Positions 30,354 to 40,890 of a stretch of DNA of 64,000 nt are shown one piece after another (position 1 is the first letter of the stretch; each line of letters begins with the position of its first letter). The stretch spans positions 33,263,937 to 33,327,936 of the forward strand of contig NC_071334.1 of assembly GCF_027744825.2 (NCBI RefSeq), given 5' to 3'. Both the position numbers and the translations under genes were made by a program. Source of the stretch: Synchiropus splendidus. Its lineage: Eukaryota; Chordata; Actinopteri; Syngnathiformes; Callionymidae. Under the pieces are notes generated by a model. The model ran no database searches and had not been told where the DNA came from. It saw only the letters and a list, made by a program, of their open reading frames with translations.

Positions 30354-31790
30354 GTGTCCGTGTTGCCGGAAGGTCACGGCTCACGGTGTCTCCAGCGAAC
30401 CCTGACGGCGGCACCCGGCCCTTTCGGAGGGTGCCCCCCGCTCATACCAGATGTGGCGGGCGGGCACTCTCCGTCTCTGGCCCAACCTCTCACAGACTTC
30501 CACTCGGTGTGGGTGGATTTGTGCAGCCCCCTCGCCCCTTGGTTAAACAGATCATTAAGCAGGGGCTACGCACTTCAGTTCTGCCGCCGTCCCCCCGAGT
30601 TCACGGGAATCCACCTCACGTCTCCTCGCTCCCCAGCAGAGCGTCTGTGTCTGGAGCAGGAGGTGGAGTCGCTCCTTCGGAAGCGAGCTATCTCTCTGGT
30701 GCCTCAGGAGGATCGCGAGAGAGGGTTCTACTCTGTATACTTCTTGGTCCCCAAGAGGTCGGGAGGTCTCAGACCAGTTCTGGATCTGAGACGGCTGAAT
30801 GCCTTCATCTCCACCCGCTCGTTCAGGATGCTGACAATAAAGCAACTGTTCGAGTGTGTCAGGCCAGGGGACTGGATGACCTCCGTGGATCTGACGGATG
30901 CGTACTTTCACATCCCCATCCTACAGCACCACAGGCGCCACCTGAGATTTGCAGTGGGGGGCAACTGCTATCAGTTCGACCGGCTCCCCTTCGGGTACTC
31001 CCTGGCTCCACGGACCTTCTTGAAGGTGGTGGATGCCACGTTGGAGCCGCTCAGATCTGCAGGCATAAGGATCCTGTCATATCTGGACGACTGGCTCATT
31101 TTGGCGGCTTCGGAGAACGAAGCGCGGCGTCACACGGAGATGGTGCTGCGGCACATCTCCCGTCTGGGCTTTGAGGACAGCCTCCAGAAGAGTGCGCTGC
31201 AGCCCAGCACTTGCACTCAATACCTGGGCTTGCGCCTCGACTCTCTCTCTATGATAGCGTGGCTGTCAGACGAGAGGTTGTCGAGACTTCTCCTCGCGGT
31301 GACGATGGCGAGAGGTGCCCAGAGGTTGAGGGTGAGCGAGGTCATGACCTTGTTAGGTCTCATGTCGGCTGCTCACTCAGTGGTCAAGCTGGGTCTTTTG
31401 CACCTGAGACGCCTTCAACGGTGGTTCGCGCATCTCAAGCTCGACCAGGTCAGGGACAGATCAAAGTGGGTGACCTTTCCGGCCCAAGTTCATCTGGATC
31501 TGACCTTCTGGGCCTCCAGCAGTCGTCTCCACCAAGGTGTCCGTATGGGCTGCGTCCAGTGATACGTGCACGTATTCATGGATGCATCCCTGTCGGGATG
31601 GGGAGGCGCCCTAGGAGAGGAGCGCGTGGGAGGACCCTGGTCGGATCACACGCTGCACATAAACCTGTTGGAGCTGCTAGCGGTGGAGAAAGCGTTGGAT
31701 CACTTTGCCCCGCGTCTGGAAGGTCAGCATGTGATGGTCAGGTCGGACAACTCCACGACGGTTGCCTACATCAACCACCAGGGGGGGTGA
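30354..31790 (+). pseudogene. DIRS reverse transcriptase-RNase H
   Basis: RT motifs appear in order: LDLRRLNAFI (about residue 143), VDLTDAYFHIPI (178), LPFGYSLAPRTF (211) and YLDDWLI (243), the YLDD with the DIRS-typical W. A TGA at 31,560-31,562 then interrupts the same frame. RNase H follows with VFMDASLSGWGG, an ELLAVEKAL segment (Glu) and RSDNSTTVAYINHQ (Asp). A one-base shift in a G run at 31,783-31,789 ends the frame. Confidence 0.85.
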
Positions 31791-33292
31791 GAGCTCCCTC
31801 TTTACACAGAGTGACAGCTCGCATCCTTCTGTGGGCGGCCTCTCACCATCGATCCCTGAGAGCGCGTCACGTTCCAGGTGTGTTGAACGTGGATGCGGAC
31901 AGAAGGTCCAGAGGAGGCGTGCCAGCGGAAGAGTGGGGTCTCGCGCCTCACATGGCCGAGGCGGTCTGGGCTCGCTTCGGGGTTCCGGTCGCGGACTTGT
32001 TCGCGTCAAGGATGAACTACAAAGCCCCGCTGTGGTTCTCCCTGAGGGAGTCGGACAACCCCCCCTTGGGGGTGGATGCTCTGGCGCACGCGATGTGGCC
32101 GCAGGGACTGCTGTATGCGTTTCCTCCGCTGAGGCTATTGATGCCGTTTCTCCTTCGTGTAAGGACACAGAAGCTGAGCTCACAGGGCTCTGGTGCAGGA
32201 TCGGGGCCGGCTTCGGTCCCGTCCTGTCCTGGGCCGACCTCTCAAGGTCTGGTTGCTGAAAGGGTGAGGCTGCTGTATATGGGTCTGTCGGACGCGGTCA
32301 TCCAGACGGTGCAGAGCGCCCGTGCACCAGCCACTAACAAGCTTTCCACCTCTAAGTGGCGAGTGTGTGCTACCTGGTGTGCAGCGAGACAGCTTTCAGC
32401 GTCTGCTTGCTCCGTGGCGGAGATCTTGTCCTTCTTGCAGGAGCTGTTGGACAAGGGCCGGGCAGCGTCCACACTCAATGTGTTTGCGGCCGCCATTTCG
32501 GCTGGGCACCAAGGTTTTGACCGGGTCTCTGTTAGGAGTCACCCGGTCGTTAAGAGGTTTTTGCTTGGTGCCCGGCACATGAGGCCTCCTGCAAGGAGCC
32601 TAATTCCGCCCTCGAGTTTGCAGGTGGTTCTGGAAGGGCTCTGTACAGCCCCGTTCAAACCACTTGAAGACGGTTCTTCTCCTAGCCTTAGCTTCAGCTA
32701 AGAGAGTGGGCGATCTGACAGCCTTGTCTGTGAGCCCACGGTGTATGTCGTTTGGTGAAGGTTTGACCTCTGTGACCCTCCACCCAAACCCGGCCTTCAG
32801 ACCGAAGGTCATCACGACTTCGTATCGGTCTCAAGTCCTGATGTTGAGGGCCTTTTATCCCCCACCCCATCAGTCTGATCAGGAGGCTAGGATGCACCGG
32901 CTGTGCCCGGTGCTGGCCCTAGCTTCTTATGTGGACAAGACAAAGGGCTTTCGCCTGACCGATAGCCTGTTCGTCTGCTATGGAGGCAGCCAGAGAGGCA
33001 GAGCTGTCACGTCACAGCGCTTGCCCACTGGGTCTGTATGGCCATTTCTGCTGCATACAAGGCCGAAGGCTCTGTGGCCCCTGAGGGCCTCAGGGCTCAT
33101 TCAACCAGGGCCGTCTCCTCATCTGCTGCACTCTTCGGAGGTGCTTCTATGGAAGACATTTGCCAAGCTGCTTCTTGGTCATCTGCTTCGACCTTTGTTA
33201 TAGTTCTGAGAGACATGACGGACACTTCGGTGGCTCACACCGTTTTGTCTGTCCAGGGATCTTCGACCACGGTTGGACCCTCTGGTCATTGA
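31791..33292 (+). pseudogene. DIRS C-terminal region and tyrosine recombinase
   Basis: After the G-run frameshift the protein continues (VRAPSLHRVTARILLWAAS) to a recombinase domain: LASAKRVGDLTALSV with the first catalytic Arg (about 32,690), and RAHSTRAV with the His-x-x-Arg pair (about 33,095). At the end, where related recombinases have an FVRFY-type motif carrying the nucleophilic Tyr, this copy reads STFVIVLRDM and has no Tyr. Two further frameshifts are seen, near 32,665 and 33,030. Confidence 0.8.
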
Positions 33293-33414
33293 TTTGTTCT
33301 TTCCTGTCAGGTCTCCTGTAAGGCCTTGCTGGGAGTGAACTAATCCCTACGGCCTTCGCTGAGGTTTTTAACCAATTGCGAAGGCCGTTAGAGGGCGGAG
33401 CACATATGAAATAG

Positions 33415-33691
33415 AAATGGTGGTTACTCACGTAACCCAGGTTCTATGAATATGTGCGTAGCCCTCTAACTGGCTGCCCAGCAGGCCTCTTTCTGCTGAG
33501 TTCCAAAATCAGCAGAGCGGCAGGAGCAGGGGAGATTTATACGCGGTGGGTGGCGCCTTCCTGGGGCGAGAGCCAATCTGTCGAAGTGTCAGGCCGAGGC
33601 CAGTGCCTCGATGTGGATTAACCAATTGCGAAGGCCGTTAGAGGGCTACACACATATTCATAGAACCTGGGTTATGTGAGTAACCGCCATT
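33415..33691. repeat. DIRS right-terminal inverted structure
   Basis: About 50 bp starting tggttactcacgtaaccc (33,419) is inverted at 33,640-33,690. Separately, ttgcgaaggccgttagaggg occurs directly at about 33,377 and 33,619. DIRS elements have terminal inverted repeats and an internal complementary region used for circle formation. These repeats fit that role. Confidence 0.75.
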
Positions 33692-33784
33692 TTGTGCTGT
33701 TGATGCCAGTGAATGGCAGGAACAGTTTACATGACAAGAGCTGCGTTCCTCCACATGGATACTAGCTCAGTGTTGTCTGATGGA

Positions 33785-33856
33785 AGCAGAGTGGCGCAGC
33801 GGAAGCGTGCTGGGCCCATAACCCAGAGGTCGATGGATCGAAACCATCCTCTGCTA
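33785..33856 (+). tRNA. tRNA-iMet(CAT): initiator tRNA-Met (CAT)
   Basis: Canonical 72-nt gene, identical in body to 13,376. A T5 run follows within 15 nt. It is the IR-2 partner of the CTT-anticodon copy at 12,809. The DIRS element ends about 95 bp upstream. Confidence 0.94.
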
Positions 33857-34009
33857 TGAACATTTTTATATTCTATTCTAATGCTTTAAGTTCACTTTCA
33901 TGTGTTTCCTTTGAAGTGTTCATGAGAAAGCATTGGACCATGAGGTTTCCTCTCGCTGCATTTATACTGGCAAGAGTTTTATGATGGAATGTCCAAGAAC
34001 CACTCCAAA

Positions 34010-34081
34010 GTTCCACAACACTAATGCTCAGCGCTCTGGACTTTGAATCCAGTGATCTGAGTTCAAACCTTTTTGGAGCCT
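34010..34081 (+). pseudogene. tRNA-Gln (TTG), degenerate
   Basis: IR-2 partner of 12,580-12,651. The acceptor and T stems are broken in the same way. Confidence 0.75.
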
Positions 34082-34177
34082 CAGTTTTCATGTCCTGAAA
34101 CTTGCTTTGGAGTCACACTGATATGTTGACGAAAGCTCTTCCTGTAACTGATGCCATATATTGTTCGAGCCACTCGT

Positions 34178-35124
34178 ACGGTAAGGTAAGGTAAGGTAAC
34201 TTTATTGTCAAATATGCTACAGTACAAGACATATAGCATGGATGAAATATCTGTTCTCACAGACCTGGACACGACATACAATCACAGACAACATAAAGAT
34301 CACAGACACAACATAAAGATCACAGACAGCAGGATACATGCAACAAAAATCGTCACATCAGTCCATCAACCACCGGGAGGAGCACCTAGCTCATGGCAGC
34401 ATGGCAACATCCTCTGCCTCTGTGGATGGAGCCAAAAGTGCCTGGTGCAGACCCGGGGGCAGAGCAGGAAGGGAGTTCAGCATCATGACAGCCTGGTGGA
34501 TGAAGCTGTCTCTCAGTCTGCTAGTTCGTGCGCGGTGACTCTGGAACCTTTGCCCTGATGGCAGCATCGTGAAGAGGCGGTGCGATGGGTGTGTGGGGTC
34601 TCCTGCGATCCTCAGGGCTCTCCGAGTGAGGCGAGTCTTGTAGATGTCCAGGAGGGATGGAAGAGGGACCTCGATGATCTTCTCAGCAGTCTTCACCACA
34701 TGCTGCAGGGTCTTGCGGCAGGCGATGGTACATGAGACGAACCACACTGTGATGCAGCTGGTCAGAACACTCTCGATTGTGCCTCTGTAGAAGGTGCACA
34801 TGATGGAGGACGGAACTCCGGCTCTCTTCAGCTTCCGCAGGAAGTACAGGTGCTGCTGGGCTTTCTTGGCCAGTGCTGTGGTGTTGGTGTTCCAGGTCAG
34901 GTCCTGGGAAATGTGAACACCCAGGAACTTGGTGCTGGTGACCTGCTCCACTGCGGCACCAGCGATGAGAAGCGGGGGATGCAGGACAGGGCGTCTCCTG
35001 AAGTCCACCACCATCTCCTTGGTCTTCTCCACGTTCAGGCGAAGGTTGTTGTCATCGCACCACTGGACCAGGCGGCTCACCTCACTCCGGCAGTTGGACT
35101 CGTCGTCGTTCCTGATGAGGCCCA
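34178..35124 (-). mobile_element. 5'-truncated LINE (L2/CR1/Rex type) with target-site duplication
   Basis: The minus strand encodes the C-terminal RT region from GLIRNDDESN through VQWCDDNNLRLNVEKTK and FLGVHISQDLTWN to SHRARTSRLRDSFIHQA, then a 3' UTR ending in (CTTAC)n-like repeats. The 8-bp duplication ccactcgt flanks it at 34,170-34,177 and 35,125-35,132. The IR-2 partner at about 12,480-12,510 shows the uninterrupted site. The long ORF reading through its 5' end into flank is fortuitous. Confidence 0.93.
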
Positions 35125-35505
35125 CCACTCGTCTGTTCACACACCACAATTCCCAACAGAAGCCACATTCCACAACTTCATTGCACTGCACACTTGATCT
35201 CCGAGACCAAAACTTTCTATTTAATCTGAAAGTTTTATCATAGCTATATAAATTAGACTTTTAATCTAAGAGGCCTTTTGACGTTGGTTATTCTTCTTTT
35301 ATTCCGGAATCTGTTACACAAACTCTTACCTTTGCAGTGAAAATGAAGGGGACGTAATTGCGTCTCGTGAGTATTACAAAGTAATAAACCTAAATTTGAG
35401 GTGGAGGATTAAGGAAGAAATTGGAACGTAGCTCAAGATTGGAATGGTTTGCAATGGATGTTCAGACAAGCAGTGGAAAGGAGTCCTATAACTCTGGTTA
35501 AACAT

Positions 35506-35587
35506 GTTGTTGTGGCCGAGTGGTTAAGGCGATGGACTCGAAATCCATTGGGGTTTCCCCGCGTAGGTTCGAATCCTGCCAACAACG
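35506..35587 (+). tRNA. tRNA-Ser(CGA): tRNA-Ser (CGA)
   Basis: IR-2 partner of 12,020-12,101. Fully paired class II structure, anticodon CGA, and a TTTT about 12 nt downstream. Confidence 0.95.
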
Positions 35588-35616
35588 GAAAAAGTGTATT
35601 TTATTACACTGTGTAC

Positions 35617-36300
35617 ATCCTATCGGTACGTACACACCAAACGCGACTTCCGTGAGCGACACGACTGATTTGCATACAAAGTCAAAGGGTTGGGCGATTG
35701 ACGGCGATCAGCGGCGACCAACATGACAGCGACACGACTGGGGTGTGCAACGCTACATACGGCGATTCCATCGCTACTTCTCCCGTACCCACCAACATCA
35801 ATCACTCGGAAGCAGTATTTGGAGTCTACAACTGCAAGGAGAACTAGAGAAAAAGTTCCCTTGTAGTTGTAAAAAAGAGACCCTGAGTTTGGTGGGGATT
35901 TCATGATGATGTGTTTCCCGTCCAGGGCCCCGCAGCAAAGAGGAAAGTTCCATTGCTCTTCAAATTGTTGAGCAATGGACTGCCACTCGGCTGTGGAGGG
36001 CACAGTCATGAGCTCCCCCACAAGGCAATCCCAAATGGCAGCTGCAACTTCTGGGACAGTTCCTTGGACAGTTGACGCACCAACACGGAAGCTGTTGGCG
36101 ATGGTCCTGAAGGAATCTCCAGTTGCAAGATACCTGCAAAATTGAATAAACACTTGTGAATACATAAATACGAAGACTGTTTATATATTCATATAGATGA
36201 ATATGTAAGCATGAGAACAGAAAATAAACATTGATCTTAGGACAGTACCTTCACACAAAACATATTGACTTCATAACTGTTGAATTAAGTTTTCGCCACT
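35617..36300 (-). mobile_element. PIF/Harbinger element A, deleted
   Basis: The end at 35,617 (ggtacgtacacacc) and the next 150 bp match the end of element B at 41,520-41,670. Transposase exon 2 follows, then intron sequence. The far end is not recognised, so the right boundary is approximate. The insertion is absent from the IR-2 partner. Confidence 0.8.
35770..36133 (-). pseudogene. Harbinger transposase exon 2, truncated
   Basis: After an acceptor (ttttgcag) at 36,134 the exon reads YLATGDSFRTIANSFRVGA (HTH-like), then FPLCCGALDGKHIIMKSPPN with the first catalytic Asp and VVDSKYCFRVIDVGGYGR with the second. The frame then runs into the element terminus, so the Glu is missing. Element B supplies the matching first exon. 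Confidence 0.88.
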
Positions 36301-36463
36301 GAGTGGCGCCCACTGACAATAATCAAAAAGTTTTTATTTTAAACCTCCACTTGTCAGAATATATTAGAGGTTTACAGTCTGTGTATCTTCCAAATGACGT
36401 CATGCATACAGTCATTGCTACTGTAACCACGTTCATATATATCATTCACTGAAGGACAGACGA

Positions 36464-36535
36464 GGTTCCATGGTGTAATGGTCAGCACTCTGGAGTCTGA
36501 ATCCAGTGATCCAAGTTCAAGTCTTGGTGGAACCT
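36464..36535 (+). tRNA. tRNA-Gln(CTG): tRNA-Gln (CTG)
   Basis: 72 nt. The T stem keeps pairing through compensatory changes (CCAAG/CTTGG). Position 32 is G. A TTTT lies 17 nt downstream. IR-2 partner of the deleted 10,841-10,886. Confidence 0.87.
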
Positions 36536-36824
36536 GTCTCTCAGGTGATAGTTTTGGAACGTTATCAGGTGTCATGATGAACTTTGGGAAACCAGAGGTG
36601 ATGTTCAGGATTTCGACAATGAGAACCCACCAACTTCAGGTGATAGATTTACTGGTGATGGAAGAATATTCAGAAATTTTACGAGTACATTTAGGGATGG
36701 AAAATGAAATAGCAGCCTGATCATCGAATTAGCTCCAGCTGCCATTAAGCTGGGGCAAACAAAGGAAAAGGAAAACAGACAGGAAATAACAAAATACAAG
36801 CACAAGAAGACATGGAACATAACA

Positions 36825-37140
36825 AAGTGATTGATCATATCTCTCAAGATGTCATTTATGAGGGCCTGAAACACCGCCGGGGCGTTAGTGCGGCCAAAAG
36901 GCATAACCCGATACTCGAAACGTCCCAGAGGCGTCTTGAAAGCAGTCTTCCATTCGTCTCCCTCCCGTATTCGGACTAAATGGTATGCGTTTCTGAGATC
37001 AAGCTTAGTGAAGAAGGTAGCTTTGTTCAGGGGTTCGAATGAGGGATCAATGAGCGGAAGCGGATACTGATTTTTAATAGTTATTTGGTCTAGACCCCGG
37101 TAATCAATACGGGGATGGAGTGACCCGTCCTTCTAAGTTA
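36825..37140 (-). pseudogene. Gypsy reverse transcriptase fragment
   Basis: Pieces of [10 protein letters not shown] and [15 protein letters not shown] (first catalytic Asp), [19 protein letters not shown], and [17 protein letters not shown] frameshift near 37,110 breaks it. The sequence jumps to LTR before the YxDD motif. Confidence 0.85.
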
Positions 37141-37237
37141 TATAATCTGCTGGAAGGGAAAGGAGCCCCGGGGACCAGATCGATGGCACAATCGTAGGGA
37201 GGGAGAGAGAGCGCCTGATTCTTACTAAAAACCTCTC

Positions 37238-38740
37238 CTAGGTCATGGTAACAAGTGGGTACTTGAGAGAGGTCAGGGGGTGGAAGAGGAGGGGGGGACG
37301 AAGGAGTGTGGTGTTAGCTGCGGACCTGAGGCAGTGGCAGGGACAGTGAGGACTCCATCCAGAAATCTTGGAACGGGTCCAGTTAATCTGAGGGTTGTGG
37401 ACAGACAGCCAGGGAAAACCGAGTACCAAAGGGGATGAGGAAGCGGGAAGAACAAGGAAATAAATCACCTCTGTGTGGTTGCCAGATAATGTGAGGGTCA
37501 GGGGAGCGATGCTGTGCGTGACTTGGGGAAGAGGACTGCCATCAATCGCCAACAGGGAGCGGGGAGTGTCCAGACTGACGAGAGACAGGGACAGAGATTC
37601 AGCAAAGGTTGCGTCAACTGAGTTATCGTCAGCGCCAGAGTCGATAAATGCTTCTACAGAGGTACAATTTTCATTCTCACGGAGTGAGGCCGCAAAAATT
37701 ATTCTACCCACTCTTGTGAGTTGAAATTCACTGACCTCTTTATGAGGGACGGGAGGAAGACGAGGGCCCCTGGGACGAACCGGACAAGCACGAATGAAGT
37801 GACCCACCAGACCACAGTATATGCACAGACCCTTCGAAATTTGGAGCTGGCGCTTCTTCGGGGTTAGTCGTGTTCTCCCCACCTGCATGGGATCAGAGTG
37901 ATCATCCATAGTTACAGACTTGGGCTGGGTGCTAATATCAGGTGGAGAAAACTGAACTGACCCTACCACAGGACGTGTGAGACCCTTCTCTCTGAGATGT
38001 TCTCGTATGCGGTTGTCCATGTGAATGGCTAGGTTAATTAGCTCCTCCAGTGAGTTAGGCTCGTCTTGGAGAAAAGTACAAGAAAGGCCGCTAGTGAAGG
38101 CAGACATTGAGGCAGGTTCGTTCCATTCTGACTCGGCGGCAGCGATGCGGAAACGAATGGAGAACTGAGAAACAGATTCTTTGAGAGAATCCTGTGTCAG
38201 TGACATGAGAGGTCTAGACGCGGTAGGACCGCTCTTAAAAGGAGCATCGAATACTCGCCTCATCTCTGCGGAGAACTGCTGGTAACTCCCCAAGAGTGGA
38301 GAGTCTGACTCCCAGAGAGAAACCGCCCACTGGCTGGCCTTGTCACGCAGGAGGTTAATGATGAAAGCTATACGGGCTCGATCCGTCTGGAAATGGGATG
38401 GCTGTAATTCGAACACAAGTGAGCATTGAATGAGGAAATTTCTGCAGAAGCCCGGCTTACCGCCATAAACCTCTGGAGTGGGGATGGTTGGTTCCCGTGC
38501 GCCGATAACGGAGTGGCCAGGGACAGCTGCAGAAGCCACTGCTGGGACTGAGGCAGGAGCGTCAGCTCCAGCAGGTGAGGCCGATAAGTGCTTAAGAGCA
38601 GCTGAAACAACCTACAGCTGCTCCAGGACACTCTGGGTAGCCCTCTCGAGAGTCGCGATCCTGGTGCCCTGTGAGCCTAAAGCCTTCTGTAAGCCAGCAA
38701 CTATAGCTGGGTCTGAAGTCTGGCCAGACAGTTCTGACAT
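37238..38740 (-). pseudogene. Gypsy gag-protease with one internal stop
   Basis: The frame opens with MSELSGQTSD at 38,740, meets one stop near 38,612 (after SVLEQL), and continues in the same frame for over 430 codons. It includes a capsid-like region (around ARIAFIINLLRDKASQW), the zinc knuckle CIYCGLVGHFIRAC, and a retropepsin with FIDSGADDNSVDA, in which the DSG is intact. A single nonsense change separates it from an open frame. Confidence 0.87.
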
Positions 38741-38857
38741 GGTTGGCTCAGATAAACAGACCCAGGTGCTAAACAGCGGCTCACAGATGACTCGACAAGA
38801 TAAGGTTAGGTTTTTACAAAATGTCCAAGAACCATTCCAAAGCCCAACAACCCTCAT

Positions 38858-38929
38858 GGTTCCATGGTGTAATAGTCAGCACTCTGGACTTTGAATCCTG
38901 TGATCTGAGTATACATCTCGGTGGAACGT
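38858..38929 (+). pseudogene. tRNA-Gln (TTG), T loop damaged
   Basis: The D and anticodon arms are near canonical, but the T arm reads GAGTATACATCTC, losing the TTCAA core of the B box. IR-2 partner of 8,508-8,579. Confidence 0.75.
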
Positions 38930-39078
38930 CAATTTTCATGTCCTGGAACTTTGGCGTCACACTGACTGAAGGTGTCCTGAAGGTGTCACTCACCACCATC
39001 CACCACAGGATCCACGTTCTGGAATTGTTCATCACTTTTTCATTTCTCAACTGGATGTCTAAGACCAAAAGGTTTTTA

Positions 39079-39098
39079 TTCAAATCCCAGCAGTGCCT
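39079..39098 (+). pseudogene. tRNA-Thr 3' fragment
   Basis: The last 20 nt of tRNA-Thr follow the usual 5' flank text, joined without the gene body. Confidence 0.65.
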
Positions 39099-39392
39099 CA
39101 CTGGTGAAACATTGATTTTAGACACTTTGTCAAGACGGCAGGATTTATGACACCAGTTTTACAAAGGCCGGTCCAAGAACCACTCCAAAGTCAACATGAC
39201 TGGTTCCACGGAGTAGTGGTCTGCACTCTGAATCCAGCTGCATAAAGGTACGTTCACACCGAACTGCCAGACGTCAGTAGCAGGTAGCTTGCTCAGGTAG
39301 TGAGTAGTTGCCACCTGCCCGGATCGAACACGTCGCCAAATTAGGTCAGTCACCGGGGGGCGTGGTCACAGGTTGTGGACCGTGGATTGAAG

Positions 39393-39630
39393 ATGGCGCA
39401 GCCGGTGCTTGCTACTTATTTAATGAAAAAATGGAAAAAGAGACGTCTCTTGGTTCGTAGCATTCGCCAGAGCCGCTCACACTGGTGAATTTACTTTCCT
39501 CCTCCAGCAGCGTCACCGGGATACGGCCGCTTCCAGCGGTACTTCAGGCGGAACCACCGCGAGTTGGACGATCTGTTGGTCCGGATCAGTGGCCGAATAC
39601 AGGACACCAAGTGCCCGCGGTCTGTCCTCG
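39393..39630 (+). pseudogene. Harbinger transposase exon 1
   Basis: It starts MAQPVLATYLMKKWKKRR. A frame change near 39,485 separates this from GEFTFLLQQRH, and another from FQRYFRRNHRELDDLLVRIS, a typical N-terminal Harbinger segment. It ends at a good donor (cctcg|gtaagc). Exon 2 begins at 39,997 after tttgcag and aligns with element A for about 60 bp before diverging. Confidence 0.75.
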
Positions 39631-40390
39631 GTAAGCAGCTCGATGTGTCGTTATGTACGCGGACTTGTGTCCAAGTCTTTCTGAACTGTCATCAATTCAT
39701 CAACTCCGCGGTCGTATCTGCTGTGTGCTTGAAGTAATTTTCGGAGATACGTAATCTGACATCGTCAATAATTTATATACGAAAACTAGAGTATTTGAAA
39801 TAATATTTATATTTTCTTTGAGTCTTTTCAGTTAGGGCCACTTTGTGGTAATCAATGAATGCAACAGTTAAATGCATTGTGATCAAACTATTTATTCTGT
39901 GAGTTGATATACTGTTGTATGGTTGATGTGTACTTTGTTCAATTGTCACCAACATATATACTGTATGTTTACATATCCATGTTTTATATTTTGCAGGTCT
40001 TTGGGAACAGGAGACTCATCACCAACTGCTTCCATGTTGGTGTGACCGTCCACTTCCAGGAGCTGACCAGAGGACTTCAGCCACAGACCACACATGTTTT
40101 TGTTGCAGATAGGTCCTTGCATATATAATTCATCTCTGCAATAAAACAAAGCTGTGTTTTTTGTCAAACACTTTATTTGCAAAAATAAAGTAACTCATTC
40201 ATTTATACTCGTTCAATACATGCAGAATCAGAGTCAAACTTGAAGTGAACTACGTAGGTCTGTTTTGAAGGATCTTTCCCGGAGGGACGAGGGTCAAGAG
40301 AGGCGGAGGAAGTGAGGCGGCGTCTGGTTCTTTAATGAGACTGTGGATACAAAGAAAATAAATGAAGGATCCAAATGATCCAAATTTCAG

Positions 40391-40890
40391 TCAGCTGTTG
40401 TTTTGCTTAGTAAAGTAGCATGTACATTTTACATTTATGTGGAACCTGGAAGGAACGAGGACCTTGAAAACTGTCCCTTCTTCTGAGCTGGGTTTGTGGA
40501 GGGAGTACATTAGTAGATGTTTGAGCTCAGCTTCAGCATCTGGTGACACCTTCCTCTGGAGGTCTCTTCCATCGGTGTCCTGCACATAATGGAAGTTGAG
40601 TTCAATAGTGATAGTGATGAGTACAAATAAATAAAATCTGTATAGGACAGCAATAGTTAACCTAAAGCAAGTCATGTCACTATGACAGTGCTTGAATGAT
40701 GGAGAACATTTAATAACAAAAACAGAACAATGCTAGAAAATGCTATGTCTACATACATCAGGAGCAGCAGTGGATGAGGAGGGGCCAGTGTTAGGTGGAG
40801 GAGATGCAGCAGCAGCAGGTGAGGCAGAGGAAGGTCCATCCTCCTCCTCATCATCACCAACATCATGAGTGGATCCATCCTCCTCCTCTC
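40391..40890 (-). pseudogene. Harbinger second ORF, two exons (putative)
   Basis: Minus strand. One exon (about 40,890 to 40,757) is acidic then Ser/Pro/Ala-rich (EEEDGPSSASPAAAASPPP) and ends at a donor gat|gtatgt. The next (40,579 to about 40,391) starts after tgtgcag and reads DTDGRDLQRKVSPDAEAELK. Harbinger elements carry a second, Myb/MADF-like DNA-binding protein on a separate gene; position and style fit, but no DNA-binding domain is visible here. Confidence 0.45.

Larger units (their letters stand above)
29274..33691 (+). mobile_element. DIRS1-like tyrosine-recombinase retrotransposon, degraded
   Basis: A GC-rich 4.4-kb element inserted in the iMet upstream module: left flank at 29,273 and right flank at 33,692 correspond to neighbouring positions near 25,633 and 25,674. 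It has gag, RT/RNase H and tyrosine recombinase regions in DIRS order. There is a terminal hairpin at the right end, but no matching inverted repeat at the left, so the 5' end is truncated. Stops and frameshifts disable every ORF. Confidence 0.88.
36717..38820 (-). mobile_element. Ty3/Gypsy retrotransposon copy B, truncated in RT
   Basis: On the minus strand: leader from 38,820, gag and protease to 37,238, a partial RT to about 36,825, then an abrupt join to LTR-like sequence. The integrase is missing; copy A in the other IR-2 arm retains integrase but lost RT. Confidence 0.88.

Noticed and set aside
30555..32896. Antisense ORFs inside the DIRS element
   Set aside because: They are shadows of the GC-rich sense frames that carry the RT and recombinase motifs.
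34391..35191. 266-codon minus-strand ORF as one gene
   Set aside because: It is a chance fusion of tRNA-flank sequence (beyond the target duplication at 35,125) with the 5'-truncated LINE frame.
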